Origin: Chloroflexota bacterium
GTDB taxonomy: Bacteria > Chloroflexota > Anaerolineae > Aggregatilineales > Phototrophicaceae
DNA length: 64,000 bases
Reading direction: 5' to 3'
Assembly: GCA_028873975.1 (NCBI GenBank)
Contig: JAPPMO010000107.1
Coordinates: forward strand, 1 to 64,000
Both the position numbers and the translations under genes were made by a program. Positions 26,062 to 35,056 of the stretch are shown here, piece after piece. The stretch's first letter is position 1, and every line of letters begins with the position of its first letter. The notes under the pieces were generated by a model. That model did not search any database. It was not told the origin of the DNA and was given only the letters and a program-made list of their open reading frames with translations.

Positions 26062-28257
26062 CTAGCGCAAAAAAGCCTCGTTCAAGCCGCCGTCAACGCT
26101 GATGATGTGCCCGGTCGTCTTGCTGAAAGCGTCGCTAATCAAGAGATAGGCGACCTCGGCTTCGTCTTCCGGCGTGATGGCGCATTTGGTCAAGGTGCGC
26201 TGGGCATAAAAATTGGCGAGCCGATCGCGCAATTCCGGCGTGGAGGCCTCCTTGCAATAGCCGATCTCGTACTTGTTCAGCGAGCTGATGACGCGATCGC
26301 GCGGGAACATGCTGCTGCCCTTGACGACCGTCGCCGGCGCCAAGCCGTTGACCCGAACCAAGGGCGCCAACTCGATGGCCATCTCGCGCACCAGATGATT
26401 GGCGGCGGCTTTGCTGGTGTCGTATGCCACCGATCCTTTTTTGGAGACGACGGCATTGACGCTGGTCGTCAATACCAGCGCCGCCGGCAAACCCTGCATT
26501 TGCCAAATCGGTTCCGCGCTGTCGGCTACGATGTAGCCGCCGAGGACATTGACGTCAAATGTGAAGCGCCACTTGTCGTCGGGGATATGCCCGGTCTTGT
26601 CCGGCGCGAAGAAGACGCCGGCTGTGACGATGATGTCGTCAATGCCGCCGTAAGCCAGCAAGACTTGATTCAAGAATTCGCGCACGCTTTCGTGCGTGGT
26701 GATATTGACCGGCAAGGCGATCGCTTGTCCGCAGTTGGATATGCCGGAGCCAGCCACGCCGATGCCGGCGCCGTATTTCTCTGTCAACTCCTTGGCGGTG
26801 GCTTGCGCCGCTTCAAGGTTCAGGTCGGCGCAGACCACGTGGGCGCCTTCTTCGGCGACGCGTTTGGCCGCGGCTACGCCGATGCCGCTGCCCGCCCCTA
26901 CGACCAGCACCACTTTCCGCTCCAATGCCCGTTCGGGCGGCATGCGCTGGAGTTTGGCTTCTTCCAATGCCCAGTACTCGATGTCAAAAGCTTCTTGCCG
27001 GGGCAGGGCGACGTACTCGCCGACGGCTTCGGCGCCGCGCATAACCGCAATCGCGCAATTGTAGAACTCGGCGGTCACGCGTGATTCGCTTTTGTTCTTG
27101 CCGTAGGCGATCATGCCGATACCCGGGATCAATATCACGCGCGGATTGGCATCGCGGATAGCCGGGCTGTCCGGATGTTTGCAGCCCTCATAATACGCGG
27201 CGTAGTCCTGGCGATACCGCGCGACCCCGTCACTCAATTTTTGGGTGAGCGCCGCGTGATCCTCGCGCTGCGGGTCCCAATCCACATAGAGCGGTTTGAT
27301 CTTGGTGCGCAGGAAATGATCCGGGCAAGACGTGCCCAATTCGGCCAGGCGCTCCGCTCCCTTGCTGTTCACGAAACTCAGGACATCGGCATCGTGTTGA
27401 ATCGTGGCTATGAAGCGGTCCTCCGTGGAAATCATCCCCCGTAGCTGGGGCAATATCCTGACCAGGATGTCATCACGTTGGCAGGGACTTAGCGCCTCAT
27501 ATTTGGCGCCGCCAAAGGTCGTGGCGCCCATGTCGTTCTGGCTGAGATAGCGGGCGGCTTTTTCGATCAGCGTCAGCGAGAGTTCATAACAGGTTTTGTC
27601 GTCGTCCGCCCAGTTGATCAGCCCGTGCCCGCCGAGGACGATGCCGACAAGGCCGGGGTTGGCGGCGATTGCCTCACCCAAGCGCAAACCCAGGTCAAAA
27701 CCGGGGCGCTGCCAATCGACCCAGAGCACTTCCTCTCCATAGATCTCACGGGTCAGTTGCTCGCCCTTGCTGCAGGCGGCGATGGCGATAACGGCGTTGG
27801 GATGGCTGTGATCAACATGACGGAATGGTATGAAAGCGTGCAGGGGCGTGTCGATGGAGCTGGCGCGCGGGTTCAGATCGTAGACGCAATGCGGATACAT
27901 GGACACCATCTCGTCCTCGATGGCTGTCTTGACGCCTTTCAGCTCCGCCGCATGATAAACCGCCGGCAGTTGCAATAGCTTGTCCATATAGAGCGAGGCG
28001 AAATTGCCGCGTTTTGCGGTCCGCAGATCGCCGCCGGAGCCCTTGACAAACATGACGTCGACCTCGTCGCCGGTCAAGGGGTCGACTTGCATAATCTTGC
28101 TGGAAGTATTGCCGCCGCCGGTGTTGGTTATGCGTTGGTCTTCCCCGAGCAGATTTGAGCGATAGACCAGGCGACCCACGTCATCAAGCGAATCGGCGCG
28201 CTTGTCGTCCCACAGGTAATTTACGAATCGGTATTCATCGGGCTTGAAGAGTTGCAT
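26062..28257 (-). CDS. rhaEW: Bifunctional rhamnulose-1-phosphate aldolase / lactaldehyde dehydrogenase
   Basis: It cleaves L-rhamnulose-1-phosphate to DHAP and L-lactaldehyde and oxidises the latter. The N-terminal class II aldolase half (1 to about 400) has TNTGGGNTSSK and a zinc-site stretch HVDHSHPNAV. The C-terminal SDR half (about 450-731) has VVGAGSGIGVAAAKRVAEEG and YDTSKAAANHLV. This fusion is known from Chloroflexus and Bacillus. ATG 28257 has AGAGGTGG upstream. It follows rhaA by 112 nt. No rhamnulose kinase gene is nearby. Confidence 0.92.
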   Translation of the reverse strand: MQLFKPDEYRFVNYLWDDKRADSLDDVGRLVYRSNLLGEDQRITNTGGGNTSSKIMQVDPLTGDEVDVMFVKGSGGDLRTAKRGNFASLYMDKLLQLPAVYHAAELKGVKTAIEDEMVSMYPHCVYDLNPRASSIDTPLHAFIPFRHVDHSHPNAVIAIAACSKGEQLTREIYGEEVLWVDWQRPGFDLGLRLGEAIAANPGLVGIVLGGHGLINWADDDKTCYELSLTLIEKAARYLSQNDMGATTFGGAKYEALSPCQRDDILVRILPQLRGMISTEDRFIATIQHDADVLSFVNSKGAERLAELGTSCPDHFLRTKIKPLYVDWDPQREDHAALTQKLSDGVARYRQDYAAYYEGCKHPDSPAIRDANPRVILIPGIGMIAYGKNKSESRVTAEFYNCAIAVMRGAEAVGEYVALPRQEAFDIEYWALEEAKLQRMPPERALERKVVLVVGAGSGIGVAAAKRVAEEGAHVVCADLNLEAAQATAKELTEKYGAGIGVAGSGISNCGQAIALPVNITTHESVREFLNQVLLAYGGIDDIIVTAGVFFAPDKTGHIPDDKWRFTFDVNVLGGYIVADSAEPIWQMQGLPAALVLTTSVNAVVSKKGSVAYDTSKAAANHLVREMAIELAPLVRVNGLAPATVVKGSSMFPRDRVISSLNKYEIGYCKEASTPELRDRLANFYAQRTLTKCAITPEDEAEVAYLLISDAFSKTTGHIISVDGGLNEAFLR

Positions 28258-28369
28258 TGGACCACCTCTGTCGCCTAAGCGAGTGTAGATATTTTGCTTG
28301 TTCGCATCTATATGTCGACGCCCAGATCCGCGTATGCTCGGCCGCGCTAAGGCGAAAGCGACCTTGTGT

Positions 28370-29644
28370 TCAGGAGCGTTGTGGCAAAATCGTTTTTTCG
28401 TAGGCGCTGATCTCTTCCATGAATGACATGCCGACCGGCACGTTCTGCGACAGGCAGTAGTGGTCCCAGACGGCGCCAAAGGGCAGTCCTTTGAGTTCCT
28501 CCAGCAGCGCGAGCCGAGCGGTGAAATTCCCTTCGTTTTCGTAAGCGCGCAGCAGATCGCGCGGCTCCAGCAGCGCCATCAACAAGGCGCGGAGGGCGTT
28601 GCGCGTGCCGATAGCCCAGGCGCCAACCCGGTTGATGCTGGCATCAAAAAAGTCGAGCCCGATGTGGATTCGATCCAAGGCGTCGCAGCGGACGATCTCT
28701 TGCATGATCGCTTGCAGGTCGTCGGTCAGCGTGACAACGTGGTCGCTGTCCCAGCGGACGCCGCGGCTGACGTGCAGCAGGATCGCCGGCACGTAGAGCA
28801 GGATAGCGGACAGTTTGTCGGCGATGGTTTCTGTGGGGTGGAAGTGGCCCGCGTCTAGGCAAAGCAGCTTTTGTCGTGAAGCGGCGTATCCGAGATAAAA
28901 TTCGTGCGAGCCGACGACGTAGCTCTCGGAACCCAAGCCGAAGAGCTTGCACTCGACGGCGTCAAGGTTCTGCGCTGGATCGAGCTCTTTTTCGAAGATC
29001 TCATCAAGCGCATTTAAGAGGCGCCCCCGCGGGGCGAGGCGATCGGCGGGCGTATCCTTGTAGCCATCGGGAATCCAGATGTTATTGACTGAGGGACTGC
29101 CCAAGGCGGCGCCAAAAGAGGCGCTGATTTCGCGCGTGGCGATGCAATGATCGATCCAGAATTGGCGGATGCCGTCATCGGCGTGCGAAAGGGTGAAGCC
29201 GTCGTCAGCCAGGTCATGAGAAAAAAGCGTCGGGTTGAAATCCAGGCCGTGCTTATTGGCTTTCGCCCAATCGACCCAGGATGCGAAATGCTCCGGCTGT
29301 AGCTCGTCGCGCGGAACTTTGGTCGGGCTATCGAGATAGGAGCCGTGCAGCGCAAGACGATGGTCGCCGGGTATCAAGCTGTAGGCTTTGTCGAGATCGC
29401 CCCGCAGTTCGTCGATATTGGTCGCTTTGCCGGGATAATTCCCTGTGGCCATGATGCCGCCGCTGAGACCGCGGTCGGGGTCTTCGAATCCGCCTACGTC
29501 ATCGCCCTGCCAGCAGTGCAAGCTGATGGGCACGGTTTTCAGCGCCTCGGTGGCGGCAGCTGCGTCAACGCCAAAGGCGGCGTAGCGCTCGCGCGCGATG
29601 TCGTGGGCGGAATGGATCTGCTTGTCGCTCGGTTGAAAGTTCAT
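28370..29644 (-). CDS. rhaA: L-rhamnose isomerase
   Basis: Converts L-rhamnose to L-rhamnulose. Long stretches match the E. coli RhaA type: [47 protein letters not shown]. The metal-site segments [11 protein letters not shown] and [17 protein letters not shown] are also present. Length 424 is normal. The gene lies 30 nt downstream of the TIM-barrel gene and upstream of the aldolase/dehydrogenase, so both core steps of rhamnose catabolism are adjacent. Confidence 0.97.
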   Translation of the reverse strand: MNFQPSDKQIHSAHDIARERYAAFGVDAAAATEALKTVPISLHCWQGDDVGGFEDPDRGLSGGIMATGNYPGKATNIDELRGDLDKAYSLIPGDHRLALHGSYLDSPTKVPRDELQPEHFASWVDWAKANKHGLDFNPTLFSHDLADDGFTLSHADDGIRQFWIDHCIATREISASFGAALGSPSVNNIWIPDGYKDTPADRLAPRGRLLNALDEIFEKELDPAQNLDAVECKLFGLGSESYVVGSHEFYLGYAASRQKLLCLDAGHFHPTETIADKLSAILLYVPAILLHVSRGVRWDSDHVVTLTDDLQAIMQEIVRCDALDRIHIGLDFFDASINRVGAWAIGTRNALRALLMALLEPRDLLRAYENEGNFTARLALLEELKGLPFGAVWDHYCLSQNVPVGMSFMEEISAYEKTILPQRS

Positions 29645-29674
29645 TATGTCGTACTTGTCCCTTCCCGCATCGCC

Positions 29675-30478
29675 TTAGCGCGCGCCGGCCGCCTGCAGGC
29701 AAGCTTGCATGTGACCGCGCGCCTCAGCCGCGATGACGATGCACTGCTCCAGCGAATGCCCCTGCGCCTTGGTGCCAATCACCTCCAGGTCCAGCGGACC
29801 GGTGTAGCCGTTTTCGTTTAATACGCGGATGTAACCGACCAGGTCGATATCGCCGCGTCCGTTGGCTTGATCTTCGGGCGCGCCCGGACCCTGCTGCCGC
29901 CCCTTGCAATCGCGGATATGCACGTGTTTGATGCGCGAGATCACCGCGGCAACAGCCTCGACCGGGTTCTCGCCGGCGCGATAAATATGCGATGGATCCA
30001 TATCCAGCCCGAACCAGGGCGATGTGATGTCGTTCAAGACTTTGAGGCTGGTCGGCGTGTTATAGACGTAATTCCCGACATGCGCTTTGACGCAGAGCAT
30101 CACGCCGTATTTTTCCGCCTTCCGCACCAGGACGCCCAATTCATCCAGCACTTGTTGATAGGTCGACTCGTCGTCGGACACCCCGCCAGGACCGCAACAG
30201 ATAATGGGTATGCCGATCTCGCCAGCCGCTTGAAAAGCCTTTTCCATCAAAGCCTCATCGCGCGAGGACTGTTCCATCGCCAGCAACTCGAGGTCGTAGG
30301 CTTTGGCCAGCCGCTTGACCTCGGGCGCGATTTCTTGCCAGCGATCCAGCACCAGATGCTGGCTCATGCTGTCGATGGCCGACATTTCAATGCCGTCATA
30401 GCCGGCCATCTTCAGGTACTTGAAAGCGGTTTCCATGTCCCAGGAACCGAATAGTAGTGAGTTTGCGCCAAGTTTCAT
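29675..30478 (-). CDS. Sugar phosphate isomerase/epimerase (AP-endonuclease-2-like TIM barrel)
   Basis: The barrel pattern shows KMAGYDGIEMSA, LCVKAHVGNYVYN, FGLDMDPSHIYRAGENP and HVHIRDCKG, with His and Asp residues placed to bind a metal. GPLDLEVIG ends the barrel. Relatives isomerise or epimerise sugars such as inosose or tagatose. ATG 30478 is preceded by GAAGGGAAAG; a farther ATG at 30514 would overlap the upstream gene by 4 nt. Substrate unknown, probably a rhamnoside-derived sugar given its neighbours. Confidence 0.85.
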   Translation of the reverse strand: MKLGANSLLFGSWDMETAFKYLKMAGYDGIEMSAIDSMSQHLVLDRWQEIAPEVKRLAKAYDLELLAMEQSSRDEALMEKAFQAAGEIGIPIICCGPGGVSDDESTYQQVLDELGVLVRKAEKYGVMLCVKAHVGNYVYNTPTSLKVLNDITSPWFGLDMDPSHIYRAGENPVEAVAAVISRIKHVHIRDCKGRQQGPGAPEDQANGRGDIDLVGYIRVLNENGYTGPLDLEVIGTKAQGHSLEQCIVIAAEARGHMQACLQAAGAR

Positions 30479-30510
30479 GACTTTCCCTTCTTCCGAAATC
30501 TTATAGATCT

Positions 30511-31509
30511 TCAATCGTCCAGATACACTACCGACTCCGTCTCAAGCGACTTGATGGCCGCCGCCAGCACCTTCTGCGCTGCCAAGCCATCGGCGCCGCT
30601 GCCGTCAATGTCTTCGGGCGCGACGCCGTCTGTAACCTGCTGCAGAAAACAATGGATGCGTTCGCGGAAAGTGTTTTCGAAGTTGTGGAAGCCGCCGAAG
30701 AGCGGATCGGTATAGACGGTCTTTTCCAGGTTGCCGGCTGGATAGAGCGTCAGTTCGCGCCACATATCGTCAAGCACGAAGCGTCCGCCGGCGCCCGCCA
30801 CCTCGCAGCGCTCCATGGGATGACCGCGTTCAATATCGTAGCTGCCGGTCAAGGCGCCGACGGCGCCGTTGGCAAAACGGAAACTGAATTGCGCCGTCGA
30901 CCAAATCTGACGGCCCGGCGCTTTGGTAGCGAAACAATGCACAGCCGCAATATCTCCGCAGAAATAGCGCATGACATCGACGGTATGGGGATGCAATGAC
31001 TTGATATGGTAGTAGGGCGAGGTCTCGGCTGGATTCATGATCCACATCGCCATATTGACAAAGAGCAAATGTCCCAGACGCCCCTCGTCGAGCCAGGCCC
31101 GCGCCAGGCGCGCCGCGGGCGTGAAGCGGTGGTTGAGGTTGATGCCATAGCAGAGGCTCATTTCTTCCGCTTTGGCGACCATCTCTTGCGCCGGCGCGAT
31201 CTCATTCGAGATGGGTTTTTCGCCCAGGACATGACAGCCGGCGGACAGCGCCAACATGGTCGGTTCATAGTGATCGCTGCTGTTCTCGAAGCCGCCGGTG
31301 GCGACGCTGACGACATCCGGCGCCAGCTCGCGCAGCATCTTTTCCGCGTCATAATAGGCGGGGACGCGATAGGCGCAGGAGGCTTGGTCGGCTCGTTCCT
31401 CGATCAGGTCGCAAACGGCGACCAGCTCGGCCAGTGGATCCTGCAGGTAGAGCTTGGCGTGGCGGTTGCCGATGGGTCCCAAGCCGATGACAGCGACTCT
31501 CAGCGTCAT
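30511..31509 (-). CDS. Gfo/Idh/MocA-family oxidoreductase, copy 2
   Basis: NAD(P)-dependent sugar dehydrogenase. The Rossmann start MTLRVAVIGLGPIGNRHAKL and the catalytic LGEKPISNEI Lys are clear, as is the SLHPHTVDVMRYF His/Asp segment. It is strikingly similar to the gene at 32288-33304 through HRFTPAARLA, MWIMNPAETSPYYHI and SGADGLAAQKVL, so the two are duplicates. It overlaps the sulfotransferase-like gene by 4 nt. Substrate unknown. Confidence 0.9.
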   Translation of the reverse strand: MTLRVAVIGLGPIGNRHAKLYLQDPLAELVAVCDLIEERADQASCAYRVPAYYDAEKMLRELAPDVVSVATGGFENSSDHYEPTMLALSAGCHVLGEKPISNEIAPAQEMVAKAEEMSLCYGINLNHRFTPAARLARAWLDEGRLGHLLFVNMAMWIMNPAETSPYYHIKSLHPHTVDVMRYFCGDIAAVHCFATKAPGRQIWSTAQFSFRFANGAVGALTGSYDIERGHPMERCEVAGAGGRFVLDDMWRELTLYPAGNLEKTVYTDPLFGGFHNFENTFRERIHCFLQQVTDGVAPEDIDGSGADGLAAQKVLAAAIKSLETESVVYLDD

Positions 31510-32291
31510 TCCACGGCGCTCCTGACAGGGGCCAATACGGCCGCCGGAATCTCGTAGTTGTATTCGCGCATAGCCGGCTCGAAGAAATCGAAATAATTGA
31601 GGCTCTCATCGCGTTGCCAGCGATTGATCGTATCCTTGCGCATGACAACCCGCGCCAGCGGTATGCGCAGAAAATTTTCCAGTCGTTCCAAGGTTTCTTC
31701 CTGCTTTAATACGAAGTCCTCAAAACGGACTTCGATCCAGCGTTCGGGCTTGGGCGTCGATTTGACCAGGTCGTATTGATACTTCCAGGAGATGGCGCGG
31801 CGCAGGCGCTCGTCTTCTTTGGTTTCCCCCTGTTCATCGGGGGGACCGAGGGGGGTGGGATACTGGATGCCGAAGTCGCGCAGGTCATCGGTCTTGTGCC
31901 GGCCGATGATGCAATCGCGCGGATTGCGAATCCAGAAAATGTAATGAATGTCCGGGTACATCCGCGCCAGCCAGGGGTAGACCAAGGTCGTTTCGGGAAT
32001 CTTCCAGCCCTTGAGCTGCCCGCCGTGATTCAGCACGGAGGCGAGATACTTGCTCAATAGCTGCGTGAAGCGGGGCGGTATGTCCGCCGAATGCGCGCGG
32101 CTGAAATCCCAGCTTAGGTCGCCATTCCACTTGACATAGCGCGCGAAGACGCGGCAGGCGTCATACATATCATGCCCCGGGACCAAATCCGCCGATGGAT
32201 TGAGCGTCTGTCCCATGTAAACGCCGGAGGCGTAGAGAGTCTGCGAAATCGCCCGCGTGCCGCTGTGACCGCGGCCGATAACCGTTATCAC
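31506..32291 (-). CDS. Sulfotransferase-like protein with in-frame repeat insert
   Basis: PAPS-dependent sulfotransferase fold. The 5'-phosphosulfate loop appears as GRGHSGTRAIS at the N-terminus and the 3'-phosphate segment as IFWIRNPRDCIIGRHK near residue 127. LENFLRIPLARV also fits. Residues around 144-156 (YPTPLGPPDEQGE) are encoded by the G-rich sequence at 31826-31860, which resembles intergenic family A. It is coupled by 4-nt overlaps to a dehydrogenase on each side. Transfer of sulfate within a sulfated-sugar degradation operon would be unexpected. Confidence 0.75.
   Translation of the reverse strand: MITVIGRGHSGTRAISQTLYASGVYMGQTLNPSADLVPGHDMYDACRVFARYVKWNGDLSWDFSRAHSADIPPRFTQLLSKYLASVLNHGGQLKGWKIPETTLVYPWLARMYPDIHYIFWIRNPRDCIIGRHKTDDLRDFGIQYPTPLGPPDEQGETKEDERLRRAISWKYQYDLVKSTPKPERWIEVRFEDFVLKQEETLERLENFLRIPLARVVMRKDTINRWQRDESLNYFDFFEPAMREYNYEIPAAVLAPVRSAVE
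31826..31860. repeat. G-rich family A repeat inside a coding region
   Basis: CCCCC followed by CGGGGGGACCGAGGGGGG at 31838-31855 resembles CGGGGGACCGAGGGGG at 18547-18562 within the MITE-like element. The reading frame of the sulfotransferase-like gene stays open across it. Confidence 0.6.
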
Positions 32292-33304
32292 AGCGAAACC
32301 GCCTGCCTCGTATCCCAGGACTCGATCGCCGCTTCAATGATGCGTTGCACGTGCAGCCCGTCGGCGCCCGAGGCGTCGATCTTGTCCGGCGCGACGCCGG
32401 CCAGATTCTGATCGACCCAATGGTTGATGCGGCTTTGGAAGGTCTGGCCGAAGTGGCTCATGCCGCCGTAATTCTCATGCCGTTCCAGCGTGCCTTCGAA
32501 GCGGGGATAATAGGTGAGCTCTTCGCAGGCGTCTCTGAGGAAGAAGCGCCCGTCCGAGCCGAAGACATCAAGCGTCTCCAAGCCGTAGCTGCCGCCGCCG
32601 AGGCTGGCCGCGCCGAAGTTGCCGTCATAGCTGCCGCGCAGGTGCCCGATGATGCCGTTTTCGTAGAGAAGGTTCACCTGCACATTGGACCAGATCGCCC
32701 GTCCCTTGCCTTTTTTGAATATCGCGTGGACCTGGCTTACGTCCGAGCCCGCGAAATAGCGCATGACATCGAGGGAATGGGGATGCAGCGCGCGCATGTG
32801 AAAATGCGGCGATGTTTCGTTGGGATTGTTGATCCACATGGTCATGTCGATCATGTTGACTTCGCCCAGGCGGCCCCGCAGCATCCAGTCTTTGGCCAGG
32901 ATGGCGGCGGGCGTGAAGCGATGGTTGAGGTTGATGCCGTAGCGCAGGTCCTTTGCTCGGGCCAGCGCGACCATTTCTTCCGCTTCCGGGATGCTGTTGG
33001 AAATCGGTTTCTCGCCCAAAACCGGGTAACCGGCGCCTAACAATTGCATGGTCGGCGCGTAGTGGTCGCCGCCGTTCTCGACGCCGGCGGTCGTGACGCT
33101 GGCCGCGTCAAATTCGACGCCGCTTTCGAGCAGCGCTTGTACAGAGTAAAAGCCCTGGCAGCCGAAGGTTTCCGCGGCTTTGTCCGAACGTTCCTGGATG
33201 ATGTCGCAGACGGCGACAACTTCCGCCTCCGGATGATTGCTGTAGCAGCGGCCGTGATTGTTGCCGATGCCGCCCATGCCGACGATGGCTACACGTAAGG
33301 TCAT
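32288..33304 (-). CDS. Gfo/Idh/MocA-family oxidoreductase, copy 1
   Basis: A 338-residue NAD(P)-dependent dehydrogenase. MTLRVAIVGMGGIGNNHG binds the dinucleotide, VLGEKPISNSIPEAEEM carries the catalytic Lys, and ALHPHSLDVMRYFAG has the His/Asp pair. GINLNHRFTPAAILAKDW and WINNPNETSPHFHM match the copy at 30511, indicating local duplication. It overlaps the sulfotransferase-like gene by 4 nt and follows the sulfatase-like gene after 103 nt that contain a palindromic repeat. Confidence 0.92.
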   Translation of the reverse strand: MTLRVAIVGMGGIGNNHGRCYSNHPEAEVVAVCDIIQERSDKAAETFGCQGFYSVQALLESGVEFDAASVTTAGVENGGDHYAPTMQLLGAGYPVLGEKPISNSIPEAEEMVALARAKDLRYGINLNHRFTPAAILAKDWMLRGRLGEVNMIDMTMWINNPNETSPHFHMRALHPHSLDVMRYFAGSDVSQVHAIFKKGKGRAIWSNVQVNLLYENGIIGHLRGSYDGNFGAASLGGGSYGLETLDVFGSDGRFFLRDACEELTYYPRFEGTLERHENYGGMSHFGQTFQSRINHWVDQNLAGVAPDKIDASGADGLHVQRIIEAAIESWDTRQAVSL

Positions 33305-33326
33305 ATGTAATCTCCCTTTTTGCTTT

Positions 33327-33352
33327 GCGGGCGTTTCAGCGAAACGCCCCTA
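33327..33352. repeat. 26-bp palindromic repeat (family B), inverted copy
   Basis: Exact reverse complement of 23364-23389. It sits in the 103-nt gap between the sulfatase-like gene and the first Gfo/Idh/MocA gene, where its 9-bp hairpin could affect read-through or mRNA stability. Confidence 0.75.
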
Positions 33353-33407
33353 CATCCTGCTAATGCAGGCGACCTCAAATGGCGCGCCTGCACAGATTCC
33401 AAGCGGC

Positions 33408-34817
33408 CTATTCTTCTTCGCGCGATTGGGCTTGCAACCTGATGGCTTTGTCGAGATCTCCGATATACAGCGAATCGTAGGCTTGCTGCGATGTCTTAAA
33501 AGCGCCGACCCCCTTGATGCCATGCCAATCGCCTTGCGTGAGCATGGGGTTGGGCAAGCCGGTTTCGGCTTCCCGCTTGGCGATCCAGGCTTCCATGCGC
33601 CGGCGCAGAGCCTCCACGACGTCGGGGCGCTCCTCAGCCAGATTATTGTTCTCTTGCGGATCCTCGACCAAATTGTAAAGCTCGATCGGCGGCTTGGAAT
33701 GGAAATCCGGCTCCAGGGCAAGCATGAGCTTCCAGGCCGGTGCGCGCCAGCCGTGCTTGCGCATCCAGGTGCATTCGCTGATGTAGAATTCGCTGTCGAA
33801 CGATGCGACTTCTCCGTTCACCATTGACATCAGGCTTTCGCCGTCGAAAGCGTAGCCATCATCCGCGGCTTTGTCGGCAAGCCCGGCCAGGTCGAGCAGG
33901 GTGGGCAGCAAGTCTTTATGTTGATTGAAGCCACTGAGCCGCCCGCCGGCGGGGATGCGATCCGGATAGCGGATGATCAGCGGCACATGCAATACGTTGT
34001 CGAAGATGCCGTGGTGATCGAACCAGAGCTCGTGATCGTAGAGCGTCTCGCCGTGATCGCCGTTTAAGGCGATGATGGTATTGTCGAGGATGCCCATGCT
34101 GTCCAGCGCTTCGAAGATCGATTGAATGCAGGCGTCCATATAAGCGATAGCGCCATCGTATTGCGCGATGATATAGTCCTTGTCAGTGATGCCCGGCGGC
34201 ATCCAGGATTTGAAGAAGTCGGCGAAGGGCTTGAAGCTCAGCACCGGATCCATCGAGCGGTTGGCCGGGTCGCATTCGTCGCCGTGATAAAACATGCGCT
34301 CGTAAGGTTCTGGAGGCAAATAGGGCGCGTGTGGATCCATGTGGCGCAACATGACGAACCAGGGCTTGTCTTCGCAATTGAGCCGCTCCAGTTCTGGCAT
34401 GGTCACATCGTTTAGGTTCTGCGCTTTGGGGCTGCGCCCTTGCGCGAAGCTGCCCCAACCGGGGAATTCAATGTAAGAATCGAAGCCGCGCGAGCTGGGA
34501 TTGCCTTTGAAGCCGACCGATGTGGTGTTGTAGCCGTAGCGCCGGAAAATCTCGGCCGCGGTCGGCGCTTCGGGCCGCAAGGGACCCTGATGGCGCAGCG
34601 CGACAACCTGGGCGCCGAAGCAGTCAAGCCCGGTGAGCATGGAGGCGTAGGCGGGCGTGGTCGGGATGTGGGGGCTGAATGTGTTTTCGAAGAGGATGCC
34701 AGATTGGGCAAATTTGTCGATGTGCGGCGTCGTCAGCCGGTCGTAACCGTAGCAGGACATGTGGTCGGCGCGAATGGAATCAATGGCGATCAGCAGGATG
34801 TTCGGTTTATCAGGCAT
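33408..34817 (-). CDS. Sulfatase-superfamily protein without the FGly motif
   Basis: Alkaline-phosphatase/sulfatase fold: PNILLIAIDSIRADHMSCYGY at the start and NGDHGETLYDHELWFDHHG for the metal site. Where sulfatases have C/S-x-P-x-R this protein has TTPAYASMLTG, so the nucleophile would be Thr and no formylglycine can form. Such variants include phosphodiesterases and phosphotransferases. ATG 34817 is preceded by GAAGGAG. It is the first gene of the rhamnose operon and diverges from the Dpp-type importer. True sulfatase activity is doubtful. Confidence 0.83.
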   Translation of the reverse strand: MPDKPNILLIAIDSIRADHMSCYGYDRLTTPHIDKFAQSGILFENTFSPHIPTTPAYASMLTGLDCFGAQVVALRHQGPLRPEAPTAAEIFRRYGYNTTSVGFKGNPSSRGFDSYIEFPGWGSFAQGRSPKAQNLNDVTMPELERLNCEDKPWFVMLRHMDPHAPYLPPEPYERMFYHGDECDPANRSMDPVLSFKPFADFFKSWMPPGITDKDYIIAQYDGAIAYMDACIQSIFEALDSMGILDNTIIALNGDHGETLYDHELWFDHHGIFDNVLHVPLIIRYPDRIPAGGRLSGFNQHKDLLPTLLDLAGLADKAADDGYAFDGESLMSMVNGEVASFDSEFYISECTWMRKHGWRAPAWKLMLALEPDFHSKPPIELYNLVEDPQENNNLAEERPDVVEALRRRMEAWIAKREAETGLPNPMLTQGDWHGIKGVGAFKTSQQAYDSLYIGDLDKAIRLQAQSREEE

Positions 34818-34940
34818 AGGCTCCGCTCCTTCTATCGTGGGCAAGTCTACCATAGTCGCTTATGCGACGCTGCAGATTCGACAACAAGCCATTAAGTTAG
34901 CTTTTCTCGCGCGGTTTCGCAAGCTCAGAAAACCGATTAC

Positions 34941-34968
34941 TTGCAATGTCGCGAATCTGCGTTACTAT
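34941..34968 (+). promoter_or_regulatory. Possible promoter of the Dpp-type importer
   Basis: TTGCAA (34941-34946) and TACTAT (34963-34968) are 16 nt apart in the divergent region 34818-35056. The leader would be about 80 nt. Each hexamer matches consensus at 4 of 6 positions. Confidence 0.4.
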
Positions 34969-35056
34969 ATGCCTGCGATTGCCCGTTTAGGGTTATCTGG
35001 AGTGCTATTAGAGCGCTCTTGCGCATTCCATTCCACTTAAGTGAGGAGTTTTTCCT

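Noticed and set aside
26107..27084. Plus-strand frame of 325 codons
   Set aside because: Antisense to the dehydrogenase half of the rhamnose fusion gene, which has recognised SDR motifs.
34723..34817. The atypical sulfatase as a frameshifted FGly enzyme
   Set aside because: The frame is uninterrupted across the motif and flanking family sequence, so Thr is a true substitution, not a frameshift effect.
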